Position numbers and translations under genes: made by a program. From contig NZ_JAQNDO010000001.1 in NCBI RefSeq assembly GCF_028369105.1, forward strand, positions 12,060,501 to 12,124,500: a DNA stretch of 64,000 nucleotides. Reading direction: 5' to 3'. Each line of letters begins with the position of its first letter. Positions within the stretch are counted from its first letter, which is position 1. Source of the stretch: Polyangium mundeleinium. GTDB taxonomy: Bacteria; Myxococcota_A; Polyangia; Polyangiales; Polyangiaceae. Below, one piece after another: positions 42,714 through 50,622 of the stretch. Under the pieces are notes generated by a model. It saw only the letters and a program-made list of their open reading frames with translations. It searched no databases and had not been told where the DNA came from.

Positions 42714-44789
42714 ATGCCAATCCTCGAACTCACGTTATCAGGCGGAGCGAAGCTCTCCGTGCACAACTTCTCCGTGCAGGAAGCCCTCTCCGAGCTCTTC
42801 CACGTCTCCGTCGTGGCGCGGGCGCAGCGGCCGGACCTCGACCTCGAGGCGATCGTCGGCAAACCCGCCTCCCTCCACATCGTGGCCGGATGGACCTATG
42901 TGAAGGACCAGGGCACGCGCACCTGGAAAGGCGTCTGCGGCTACATCGAGCAATGCCAGGCCCAGACCGAAGAGACCGGGCTCTCGACCTATTACCTGAC
43001 CATCGTCCCCGACCTCTGGCTGCTCACGCAACGCACGAACCACCGCATCTTCCAGCACCTCTCCATCCCCGACATCGCCGACGTGCTCCTCGGCGAATGG
43101 GGCGTCGAGCCCACCTGGCAGATCGATCGTGGGCTCTACCCGAAGCTCGAATTCAAGGTGCAATACGGCGAGAGCGATTTCACGTTCCTCTCTCGCCTGC
43201 TCGAAGAGGCCGGCATCACGTTCTGGTTTTCGGACCGGGGCGGCGCGGGCTCCGTGCTCACGTTCGGCGACAAGCTGCACGCGGCGGCGCCGCGCCCGCC
43301 CATTCCTTTCGTCGACAACCCGAACCAGGCCGCGCAGCGCGAGTTCCTCTCGCTCGTGCGCCTCGGCCACGAGGTCCGGCCGGGCGCGCACGTGATGCGC
43401 GACCACGATTTCCGCAAGCCCTCCTTCGAGCTCCTCGGCAAGGCCACCCCTGCCGCGACGGGCCCCGAGGGCAAATACGAACAATACACCTACGGCCCGG
43501 GCGCGTTCCTCGTGGAGGGCACGATGGGCGGCGGCGGCACGCCGGTGGCGGACGATCAGGGCATCGCCCGGCACGACCCCAAATACGGGACCGACCTCGC
43601 GACGCGCCGCCTGCAATCGCTGCGCGCCGACAGACGTCGGATCACGTTCGGCACGAACACCCTCGACCTCTTCCCCGGCGCGGTCTTCACGATCGAGGAC
43701 CACTTGCACCCCTCGCTCGCGCCGAGCCAGCGGCTGCTCGTCTCGTCGTTCTCCGTGGAAGGCACGCCGGGCGACGCATGGACCATGAGCGGCGCCGCGG
43801 TCTTCTCCGACCCCGCCGCGCCGTATCGTCCGCCGGTCAAGACGCCGCGCCCGCGGGTCTTCGGCGTGCAGAGCGCGACCGTGGTGGGCCCGCCGGGCAA
43901 GGAGATCCATACCGACGAATTCGGCCGCGTCCGCGTGCAGTTCCCCTGGGATCGCGAGGGCCAAAACGACGACCGCTCCTCGTGCTGGATGCGCGTCAGC
44001 CAGGGCTGGGCCGGCACGGCGTACGGGATGATCACGATTCCGCGCGTCGGCCAGGAGGTGCTCGTCACGTTCCTCGACGGCGACCCGGATCGGCCGATCG
44101 TGACGGGCCGCGTCTACAATGCGATCGAGCAGGTGCCGTACAAGCTGCCGGACGACATGACCGTGAGCACGTGGAAGAGCCAATCCTCCCCGGCCACGGG
44201 CGGCTACAACGAGATCAAATTCGACGACAAGGCCGGATCGGAGCGCGTCTACGTGCAGGCCGAGCGGGATTTGCACAAGCTCGTCAAGAACGACGAGGTG
44301 CTCCGCACGCAGCACAACAAGATGGAGACGGTGGACGGCACGTCCGACCTCGTGGTGAAGGGCGCGCGCAAGCAGCTCATCGAATCGGAGGACCATTTGC
44401 ACGTGTTGCTCGACCAGCGCAGCCAGGTCGACGGCGGCGTCTCGCTCACCGTGAAGATGGGCAAGCAGGAGAAGGTGGGGGCCGATTACGCGCTCGACGC
44501 CGGGCAGGAGATCCACCTCAAGGCGGGGATGACGCTCGTGCTCGAAGCCGGGCTGCGGCTGACCATCAAGGGACCGGCCGGCTTCATCGATTTCCACCCG
44601 ATGGGCATCGATATCGTGGGGCTCCTCGTCAACATCAACAGCGGCGGTTTTCCGGCCTTCGGCAAGGGCGCCTCCCCCGACGCCCCCGAGGACGCGATGG
44701 AGGCCGAGCCGCGCGACAGGCCGCCCGGCGCGCCGGCGGGGAATTCGAGCACGGGCACCGGCGGCACGTCCGGCCAAGGTGGGAGCTAG
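42714..44789 (+). CDS. vgrG: Type VI secretion spike protein VgrG
   Basis: A 691-aa T6SS tip protein. The gp27-like part is residues 1-390, with landmarks SELFHVSVVARAQRP, VQYGESDFTFLSRLLEEAGI and FWFSDRG. The gp5 OB-fold is at about 400-480 (IHTDEFGRVRVQFPWDREGQ, WMRVSQGWAGTAYGM, GQEVLVTFLDGDPDRP). The beta-helix needle follows (EIKFDDKAGSERVYVQAERD, then DLHKLVKNDE). The C-terminal 50 residues are a flexible Gly/Pro/Ser tail without an evolved effector domain, so the cargo must be separate proteins. It is followed 3 bp later by the PAAR gene. Confidence 0.95.
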   Translation: MPILELTLSGGAKLSVHNFSVQEALSELFHVSVVARAQRPDLDLEAIVGKPASLHIVAGWTYVKDQGTRTWKGVCGYIEQCQAQTEETGLSTYYLTIVPDLWLLTQRTNHRIFQHLSIPDIADVLLGEWGVEPTWQIDRGLYPKLEFKVQYGESDFTFLSRLLEEAGITFWFSDRGGAGSVLTFGDKLHAAAPRPPIPFVDNPNQAAQREFLSLVRLGHEVRPGAHVMRDHDFRKPSFELLGKATPAATGPEGKYEQYTYGPGAFLVEGTMGGGGTPVADDQGIARHDPKYGTDLATRRLQSLRADRRRITFGTNTLDLFPGAVFTIEDHLHPSLAPSQRLLVSSFSVEGTPGDAWTMSGAAVFSDPAAPYRPPVKTPRPRVFGVQSATVVGPPGKEIHTDEFGRVRVQFPWDREGQNDDRSSCWMRVSQGWAGTAYGMITIPRVGQEVLVTFLDGDPDRPIVTGRVYNAIEQVPYKLPDDMTVSTWKSQSSPATGGYNEIKFDDKAGSERVYVQAERDLHKLVKNDEVLRTQHNKMETVDGTSDLVVKGARKQLIESEDHLHVLLDQRSQVDGGVSLTVKMGKQEKVGADYALDAGQEIHLKAGMTLVLEAGLRLTIKGPAGFIDFHPMGIDIVGLLVNINSGGFPAFGKGASPDAPEDAMEAEPRDRPPGAPAGNSSTGTGGTSGQGGS

Positions 44790-44792
44790 GCC

Positions 44793-45161
44793 ATGCCCCT
44801 CGCTGCGCGCATCGACGACGTGCTGACGTGCGAGGTCCACGGCGCGGGCATCATCACGGAAGGGTGCCCGACGGTGATCATCGGCTTCCAGCCGGCCGCG
44901 CGGGTCGAGGACGAGATCCTTTGCCAGGAGGTGCCGAGCGAGATCGCCAAGGGTTGCGAGACGGTGTTCATCGGCGGAATGCCGGCCGCGCGCGTCGACG
45001 ATCTGGCCGTGGACGGCGCGGTGATCAGCACCGGGTTTGCCACGGTGAACATCGGCACGACGCCGCAGATCCAGGTGCTGCTCCTGGCCGCGGCGCTGGG
45101 TTTGCCCTTCTGCGAGGAATGCGAGCCGAGCGCGCTCGCCGGGCCGAGCGGGGAGCCATGA
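44793..45161 (+). CDS. PAAR-domain spike tip protein
   Basis: A 122-aa protein that caps the VgrG needle. The PAAR repeats are visible: PLAARIDDVLTCEVHGAGII, TEGCPTVIIGFQPAARVEDE and TVFIGGMPAARVDDLAVDGA. Cys and His residues in these segments may bind the tip metal ion. The tail (residues 100-122) is short and has Cys-Glu-Glu-Cys. It overlaps the next gene by 4 bp (ATGA), so it is translated with the adaptor. Confidence 0.92.
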   Translation: MPLAARIDDVLTCEVHGAGIITEGCPTVIIGFQPAARVEDEILCQEVPSEIAKGCETVFIGGMPAARVDDLAVDGAVISTGFATVNIGTTPQIQVLLLAAALGLPFCEECEPSALAGPSGEP

Positions 45162-46000
45162 AGGCCGTTCTTTCCATCGTCACGGGGCGATCCGCGGGGC
45201 AGCAGGTGCGGCTCCCTTTGGGCCGGCCCTTTTGCGTGGGGCGCGGCGGGCAGGCGGATCTGATCCTGGCGCACGACGAGAAAATGGCCCTCGCGCATTT
45301 CGAGCTCGCATGGGACGGCGCCACGTGCCGCCTGCGCGACCGGAGCCGGCAAGGGACGGAGCTCGACGGCAAGCACGTGGACGAGGCCGAGCTGAGGAAC
45401 GGCGCGTGGATCGGCGCGGGCGGGACGCGGTTTCTGTTCCGCATCCGCAGCGAGGATCTCCGCTCGGAGCTACCGCCGGCGCCGCCCGGGACGCCACCTT
45501 CGCCGGAGATGCTTTCGGCGCGCCGGGAGGCGCTCGTGGTGCTGTCGCGGGAGAAGCATCTCTTCGCGATTCTGGATGCGGCCCGGGATCGGCGCGTCCG
45601 CGCCTTGCTCGCCGCATGCGACGAGGAATTCCGCTCGCTCTACGAAGGCCCGAAAGGCGAGGCCCTCGCCGAGGTGGCGCCGTACCTCGTGCACCTCCAG
45701 CCGGGTTCGCCGCTGCTTTCGGTCCTCGTGGAGGACGCGTGGGGCGAGAGCTGGGGCGTGTATCTGACGAGCGAGCGGCCCTTCAAGGAGGTCCGCCAAA
45801 GGCTACGTCGGTCGCTCATGGTGCGCGACGAGGAGACGGGGAAGCGGCTTTATTTCAGGTTCTATGATCCGCGCGTCCTCCGCCTCTTCTGGCCGGCGTG
45901 CACGCCGCGGCAGCGGAGCGAGATCCTGGGGACGGAGATCAAATCGTTCCTCGTCGAGGGCGCCACGGGCGAGCTCTTGCGGCTCGGGCAGGAGGGATAG
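45158..46000 (+). CDS. FHA-DUF4123 fusion, T6SS effector adaptor
   Basis: A 280-aa protein with two domains. Residues 1-95 are an FHA-like phosphothreonine-binding fold (GQQVRLPLGRPFCVGRGGQA, ALAHFELAWDGATCRLRDRS, GTELDGKHV). Residues about 125-280 are DUF4123, the adaptor domain that loads effectors onto VgrG/PAAR tips (FAILDAARDRRVRALLAACD, APYLVHLQPGSPLLSVLVED, WGVYLTSERPFKEVRQRLRR, FRFYDPRVLRLFWPACTPRQ). In the FHA part Arg is conserved at GRG, but the usual Ser/His pair is degenerate, so phosphopeptide binding is uncertain. Its place between PAAR and the candidate effector fits a loading role; the FHA part suggests control by a Ser/Thr kinase such as the one at 49246-50517. Confidence 0.85.
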   Translation: MKAVLSIVTGRSAGQQVRLPLGRPFCVGRGGQADLILAHDEKMALAHFELAWDGATCRLRDRSRQGTELDGKHVDEAELRNGAWIGAGGTRFLFRIRSEDLRSELPPAPPGTPPSPEMLSARREALVVLSREKHLFAILDAARDRRVRALLAACDEEFRSLYEGPKGEALAEVAPYLVHLQPGSPLLSVLVEDAWGESWGVYLTSERPFKEVRQRLRRSLMVRDEETGKRLYFRFYDPRVLRLFWPACTPRQRSEILGTEIKSFLVEGATGELLRLGQEG

Positions 46001-46004
46001 GGCG

Positions 46005-46388
46005 ATGCTGACGTTGCGCCGGGGGCAGCAAAAGGCCTTCGAACCGCTGGTGGAGGACGCGCTCGTCGAGGGCATTTTCGTCTTCCTCCGCCAATGTCCC
46101 GACCCCGAGGTTCATCGCCTCGACGACGCGCACCTCCGCGCCGCCATCCGCGCGGGCGTGGCGCAGGGCCGGGCATTCGGCCTCACGTGGCAATCGTCGC
46201 TCGGCGCGTTCGTGGGGCTCTCGCTCGTCGTGGGGCCGAGGTTTCACGAGCACCCGGCCGTGCGCGCCGTGCTTTCGGACGAATCGATCCCACAGGACGA
46301 GCGGATTCGCCTGCTGGGGGAGCGTCTCTCCGATGAAGAATGGGAGGCAGCAGCCGAATGCGCCTCCGAGCGAGGACACGCGCCATGA
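46005..46388 (+). CDS. Small conserved T6SS effector-cluster protein
   Basis: A 127-aa all-helical protein (LRRGQQKAFEPLVEDALVEG, DAHLRAAIRAGVAQGRAFGL, GAFVGLSLVVGPRFHEHPAV, RIRLLGERLSDEEWEAAAEC). It resembles a family of about 130-residue proteins that sits between DUF4123 adaptors and toxin genes in many T6SS islands. I recall that family from gene neighbourhoods and do not know an assigned name. It may help folding or loading of the downstream protein. It starts 4 bp after the adaptor gene and overlaps the next gene (ATGA). Confidence 0.75.
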   Translation: MLTLRRGQQKAFEPLVEDALVEGIFVFLRQCPDPEVHRLDDAHLRAAIRAGVAQGRAFGLTWQSSLGAFVGLSLVVGPRFHEHPAVRAVLSDESIPQDERIRLLGERLSDEEWEAAAECASERGHAP

Positions 46389-47095
46389 TGCGCCCTGACG
46401 ATGACAGCCCTCTGGAGAGGTTTCAGCCGGGCGAACACGCTCGCCGGATCATCGCAGCGTCTCAGGTGCTCCACAACGGCGAGCCGACCGGAATCGTGCG
46501 CTGTCGGATCCCCGGCAGCGCGATGGGCCTCACCCGGCAAGATCTCCTGGCGAGCGCGATCGAGCAGGTGCGAGCGGAGAGAATCACGACCCCTCACGGA
46601 ATCACCGCCGTCGCCCAGGGGATCAATCTGAGGTCCATGGCCCCCGCAGACGTTCAGATCACCGCTGCGATGATCCGGGAGCGCCTGCTGACGCCGACCA
46701 ACCTCGCGGAAGCCGTCGCGATCGCCACGGAGAACCTGAAGAAGCGGAGCTCCGGATCCGCGACCGTTTGGTGCGAGATGTGGGATTCCGAGACGAAGCG
46801 CTGGTACAGCGGGAGCAGCGGCAAACCCAACCGCCAGGGCCTCGTACCCGCCGAGATCTGGGATCGGATCCCGAAAGACCTCACCAACGCGGACCGTGCG
46901 GAGTGGTGCTTCGGAATCAATTGCGCCGAAGTGCACACCCTCGTCAATGCCTATGCGGCGGGCAAGAGGGCGACCAACCTCCAGGGTTGTTATTTCGTCG
47001 CCTTCAGAGCGTCCGACAAATCCCGCCTGGGTGCGTGCCGCACGTGCAGGCGCTGGATCATTGACTCGGGCGGCCAGGCCTACGGGGCGGCATGA
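46385..47095 (+). CDS. Candidate deaminase-fold toxin (YwqJ-like), T6SS effector
   Basis: A 236-aa protein. The C-terminal half has the zinc deaminase layout: GINCAEVHTLVNAYAAGK supplies Cys-Ala-Glu (ligand plus proton shuttle). About 33 residues later LGACRTCRRWIIDSGG supplies Cys-x-x-Cys. A strand CYFVAFRASDKS lies between them. Polymorphic-toxin deaminases such as the YwqJ group share CAE/SAE plus CxxC. The N-terminal half (EHARRIIAASQVLHNGE, EIWDRIPKDLTNADRAEW) may be a trafficking or recognition region. Its position behind vgrG, PAAR, adaptor and chaperone-like genes supports an effector. The substrate (DNA, RNA or nucleotide) cannot be inferred. No immunity gene follows on this strand; the next gene is antisense. 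Confidence 0.6.
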   Translation: MMRPDDDSPLERFQPGEHARRIIAASQVLHNGEPTGIVRCRIPGSAMGLTRQDLLASAIEQVRAERITTPHGITAVAQGINLRSMAPADVQITAAMIRERLLTPTNLAEAVAIATENLKKRSSGSATVWCEMWDSETKRWYSGSSGKPNRQGLVPAEIWDRIPKDLTNADRAEWCFGINCAEVHTLVNAYAAGKRATNLQGCYFVAFRASDKSRLGACRTCRRWIIDSGGQAYGAA

Positions 47096-47103
47096 CGGCG
47101 CCT

Positions 47104-49230
47104 TCACCCCTGGGGCAGCCGAACCACCCGCCCGAGCGCCACGGCCCGCAATGCAATGGGCAGCTTCTCCTGCGGGTCCACCGTGAAATGCACCTCCACG
47201 AGGAGCCGCGCCGGAAACCGCGAGAACAGCGGTAATTCGTCGGCGAGGGCCGCCGGCAGATAAACCACCATCGGATGCGGCTCCCCCGGCGGGTGCAGGA
47301 GCGCGCGCAGGTGCGGCCCGCCGAGCAGCCGGCGCCGCTCGTAATGCCGCTCCTCGCAGAGCGCGCGCGCGACGAGCTCGTCGAGCTCGTCCCCCGCAGG
47401 CGCGGGCGTGCGCGCCGCGTACGATTCGCGGAGCCTCGACGCCTCGCTCGCGTCGAAGGTCAGCACGAGCTCCCCCTCGCACATCTCGAGGGGCGGCACG
47501 AGCGAGCCGCGCTTCGCCGCTCTCGTCGCCACGTCGAGCAGCCCTCCGAACCCCACGGGCGCGGCGCGATCGAGGATCACGTGCGCCTGCGCGCGGTCCT
47601 CCATCTCGGCCGGATCCTTGAACAGCGCCGGATCGTCGATCTCCGGATCGATCGGCTCCTCCTCCCGCGCGTCGAGGATCTCCTGCCACGCGCGCTTGCG
47701 CACGACGCGCGGCATGCTCTTTCGATCGAGCCACGAGAGCACGAGCGCGTCACCCTTCGACGCGCCTCGGTACGTCGCCGCCGCGACCGTGAAGCCCGGC
47801 GCCTCCGCGGTCGACGCCGCAGGCGCCGCGGGCAGCGCGCTCTCGACCACGGCCTCGCCGATGGTCTTTCGAGCAGCAACGATCGGCTCCACCGCTTCCG
47901 GCGCGGGCGCCTGCGGCACGCCGCTCGCCCACGGGCTCGGCGCGGGCGCGGGCGAAGGCGCGGGCGTGTCGAAGATCAACGCAGGCGGCTTGATCGCCGG
48001 AGCCGCCGCGCTCGTGTTCGCCTCCGGCGCCGCCGCGGCGAAGGGCAACGCCGCGGCGGGGGCGAGAAGCTCGTCGCGCTCGATCGCCGCCGTCCGCTCC
48101 GAGGGAGGCCGATCGAGCGGCGCGCGCGGCGGCGGCGGCGACGCGAACGTGACGACCACGTCCGGCGAGGCCGCCTTGAACGGCATCGTGGCCTCGGACG
48201 GCGCGCGCTCCTCGCGCACGAACACCGTCGTCCGGCTCCTCTCCTCGGGCGCCTCGGATGTGTTCCCTGGAGCGTCGAGCGTGACCACCACGCGCCCCTC
48301 TTCCTTCTCGCTCCGCAGGGGAATCTGCGCGCGCCACGTCACCACGCAGGCCGCGCGCTCCGTATCGATCACCAGCGTATCGGCGCGCATCGGGATCACG
48401 CGTGGCCCCCCTTCGCGCCCCGACAGCACGGCCTTCGGCTCGAGCCCCGGCAGGCTCGTCACGAGGTGCGCGTGTGTCGGGTGCAGGTTGTCGAGCACGA
48501 TGCGCTCGTTGCTGCGCAGCGCGTCGACCTGCTGATCGGGCGGCGCGACCTGGAAATACGCGAGCTCGACGTCCTCCGGCGCGGGCGCGCGCGTGAGATC
48601 CGCGGGGCTCCATCGACCTGCGTGACGACCGAGCTTCTGCTGCCGCGAGGGCCAGCGCGCCGCGATCGGACCGAATCCGATCGGCGTCAGCAAATCTCCA
48701 GGGCCGCTCACCACCTTGTCGAGCGGCTGCAAATTGGGGACGGCGATGCGGCCCTGCCGATCGCGCGCGTCGGGCCGCATGCCCGCGGGGTTCCACGTAT
48801 CCGGCCCGCCGCCGGCGCGCTCGTAACGCAAGGACATCCGCGTGATGCGCGGCCCTTCTTGCAGCGCGCCGTCGAGCGTGAAGGCCCGGTCGCAGAACAC
48901 CTCGATCGATTTATCGATGTCGCCCACGATCATCCGCGCCACGAACGAGCGCACGGGGCGCGCCTCGGGCGCGAAGGCCATGCCCACGAGCACGACGTCG
49001 GCGCGTTGCTTGAGCGGGGCGATGTCGCTCGCGGCGCGCAGGCTACGTGTCTCGTCGTCGTCCCAGTGCTCGTCCTGCTCGACGATCGGATCCTGCTCGG
49101 GCGCGAGCTCTGCCGCGGTGGGCACGAGCAAAAACGTCGCTTTGCAGATCACCGTGAGCGCCCACGCGCCGGGGCGCGATTGCCAGAGGAGCGAAGCGAC
49201 GGGGAGCGGGCCTTGAGCGACGACGTCCAT
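47104..49230 (-). CDS. DUF2169 T6SS adaptor-like protein
   Basis: A 708-aa protein beginning PVASLLWQSRPGAWALTVIC, then KATF and EQDPIVEQDEHWDDD, the N-terminal signature of DUF2169 proteins that accompany VgrG-linked effectors. Residues about 330-470 are a Pro/Ala-rich low-complexity linker. A separate C-terminal domain follows (LVLSWLDRKSMPRVVRKRAW, PPLEMCEGELVLTFDASEAS, PARLLVEVHFTVDPQEKLPI). It starts 15 bp after the stop of the kinase gene, so the kinase and this protein share a transcript. The predicted role is effector recruitment to the spike; the kinase may tune it (inference). Confidence 0.85.
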   Translation of the reverse strand: MDVVAQGPLPVASLLWQSRPGAWALTVICKATFLLVPTAAELAPEQDPIVEQDEHWDDDETRSLRAASDIAPLKQRADVVLVGMAFAPEARPVRSFVARMIVGDIDKSIEVFCDRAFTLDGALQEGPRITRMSLRYERAGGGPDTWNPAGMRPDARDRQGRIAVPNLQPLDKVVSGPGDLLTPIGFGPIAARWPSRQQKLGRHAGRWSPADLTRAPAPEDVELAYFQVAPPDQQVDALRSNERIVLDNLHPTHAHLVTSLPGLEPKAVLSGREGGPRVIPMRADTLVIDTERAACVVTWRAQIPLRSEKEEGRVVVTLDAPGNTSEAPEERSRTTVFVREERAPSEATMPFKAASPDVVVTFASPPPPRAPLDRPPSERTAAIERDELLAPAAALPFAAAAPEANTSAAAPAIKPPALIFDTPAPSPAPAPSPWASGVPQAPAPEAVEPIVAARKTIGEAVVESALPAAPAASTAEAPGFTVAAATYRGASKGDALVLSWLDRKSMPRVVRKRAWQEILDAREEEPIDPEIDDPALFKDPAEMEDRAQAHVILDRAAPVGFGGLLDVATRAAKRGSLVPPLEMCEGELVLTFDASEASRLRESYAARTPAPAGDELDELVARALCEERHYERRRLLGGPHLRALLHPPGEPHPMVVYLPAALADELPLFSRFPARLLVEVHFTVDPQEKLPIALRAVALGRVVRLPQG

Positions 49231-49245
49231 GGCCCGTCGACGGTA

Positions 49246-50517
49246 TCACCACGCGCGCAGGGCGAGCACCGCGGCCATCACGACGAGGACCACGACCACG
49301 GCCACGACGGCAGCGGCGAGGCCCCGCGAGCTCGACGTCGGCGCTTCGACGATGGGCGCGGGGGGCATCGGCACGGGCCTCGGGATCACCACGGTGGCGC
49401 CATTCTGCGCGCTCGGCGCCTCGGCTGGAGGCGCTTTGGCTGGTTGTCGCAACGTCGTCGCATGGTCCGACATCGAGACCTCGCCGAAGGCTCGGCTCGC
49501 GGCCTGCTCCAGGGCTCTGCCCTTTTCGGTCCCCTCGACGATCGAGGGCGGACGCTCGGGCGGCGCGACGCCTTGCAGGCGATGAATGCGCTCCACCGAA
49601 ATGCGCCCCTCCTCGGAGGCGAACGGGAGCAAGAGCCGCGCGAGATCGGCGACCGACGGCGGGCGATCGCTCGGCTTTTTTTCGAGGCATTGCAGCACGA
49701 CGGCCTCGAGCCCCGCGGGGATCTCGGGCCTCTGCCAGCGCGGCGGGGCGGGCGGATCGCCGCCGATCATCAGGAAAAGCGCGTGCGTCGCGTCCGCCTC
49801 GAAGGGCCGCTTGCCGGTGAGGATCTGATACAGGATGACGCCGAGGGCCCAGATGTCGGTGCGCGCGTCGAGCCCTTTGAGCCCGCGGATCTGCTCGGGC
49901 GACATGTAAAACGGCGAGCCGATGATCACGTTCGCCGCGGTGAGGCTCGTGTAGAGCGCGTCGCCCCTCGTCGCCTTGGCGAGGCCGAAATCGAGCACCT
50001 TCACGAGCGGCGAGCCATCGGGACGCGTGGTGACGAAGAGGTTCGCGGGCTTGAGGTCGCGATGGATGATGCCGAGCACGTGCGCCTCGGCGATGGCCTC
50101 GGAGGCTTGCAGCACGGCGTCGACGGCCTGCGCGATGGGCAAGGGCCCGCGCTGCCGCACGATCTCTTGCAGATCGGCCCCCGTGAGCAGCTCCATCACC
50201 ATGTACGGCAAGCCGGACGCGAGCGTGCCGAGGTCCATCACGCGCGCGACGTGCTCGCTCTGGATCGACACGGCGGCGCGGGCCTCGCGCAGAAATCGCT
50301 CCACGGCGTCATCCTGCTTGGCCGCTTCGGGCAGGAGGATCTTGATGGCGACGCGCTGAGGCAGCGTCGTGTGCTGGGCCTCGACGACGAGCCCCATGCC
50401 GCCTTTTCCGATCACGCGCTCGACGCGGTACTTGCCCGCGACGACGTCCCCCAGCTCGGGCGCCTTCGGCTCGGGCGAGGCACCGGCGGGGCTCTTTGGG
50501 GCGCTATCGGTGCTCAT
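49246..50517 (-). CDS. Membrane-anchored Ser/Thr protein kinase (PknB-like)
   Basis: A 423-aa Hanks-type kinase. The N-terminus is a short Pro/Ala-rich segment. The kinase domain is at about residues 28-295: GKGGMGLVVEAQ loop, VAIKILLPEA, HRDLKPANLFV, VLDFGLAK, GSPFYMSPEQIRG. A Pro-rich juxtamembrane region follows, then one C-terminal membrane helix (GLAAAVVAVVVVLVVMAAVL) with only five residues outside, so no sensor domain is present. I chose the ATG at 50517; a TTAGCGT element lies about 26 nt upstream. It is upstream of the DUF2169 gene and close to the FHA-DUF4123 gene, matching the kinase/FHA pairing known to control T6SS activity in Pseudomonas. Confidence 0.9.
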   Translation of the reverse strand: MSTDSAPKSPAGASPEPKAPELGDVVAGKYRVERVIGKGGMGLVVEAQHTTLPQRVAIKILLPEAAKQDDAVERFLREARAAVSIQSEHVARVMDLGTLASGLPYMVMELLTGADLQEIVRQRGPLPIAQAVDAVLQASEAIAEAHVLGIIHRDLKPANLFVTTRPDGSPLVKVLDFGLAKATRGDALYTSLTAANVIIGSPFYMSPEQIRGLKGLDARTDIWALGVILYQILTGKRPFEADATHALFLMIGGDPPAPPRWQRPEIPAGLEAVVLQCLEKKPSDRPPSVADLARLLLPFASEEGRISVERIHRLQGVAPPERPPSIVEGTEKGRALEQAASRAFGEVSMSDHATTLRQPAKAPPAEAPSAQNGATVVIPRPVPMPPAPIVEAPTSSSRGLAAAVVAVVVVLVVMAAVLALRAW

Positions 50518-50609
50518 GCGGGCGGAAAAACTCGTTCTTGCGACGCTAACACACCGGCCTTCGGCGACGCACCCGCGGCGCGCAGCGGCGATGGCGACAC
50601 CCGACATGC

Positions 50610-50615
50610 TACGTT
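50610..50615 (+). promoter_or_regulatory. Candidate -10 element of the first Uma2 gene
   Basis: TGC-TACGTT ends 7 nt before the ATG at 50623, with no ribosome binding site. The second Uma2 gene has the identical TGCTACGTT word at the same place. Confidence 0.5.
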
Positions 50616-50622
50616 TTCCCCT

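Noticed and set aside
41246-45157. A very long open frame continuing upstream of the FHA-DUF4123 gene through vgrG and the first effector gene
   Set aside because: It is out of frame with clear VgrG and PAAR proteins and is Arg/Ala/Gly-rich nonsense caused by high GC; only its last part from 45158 is real.
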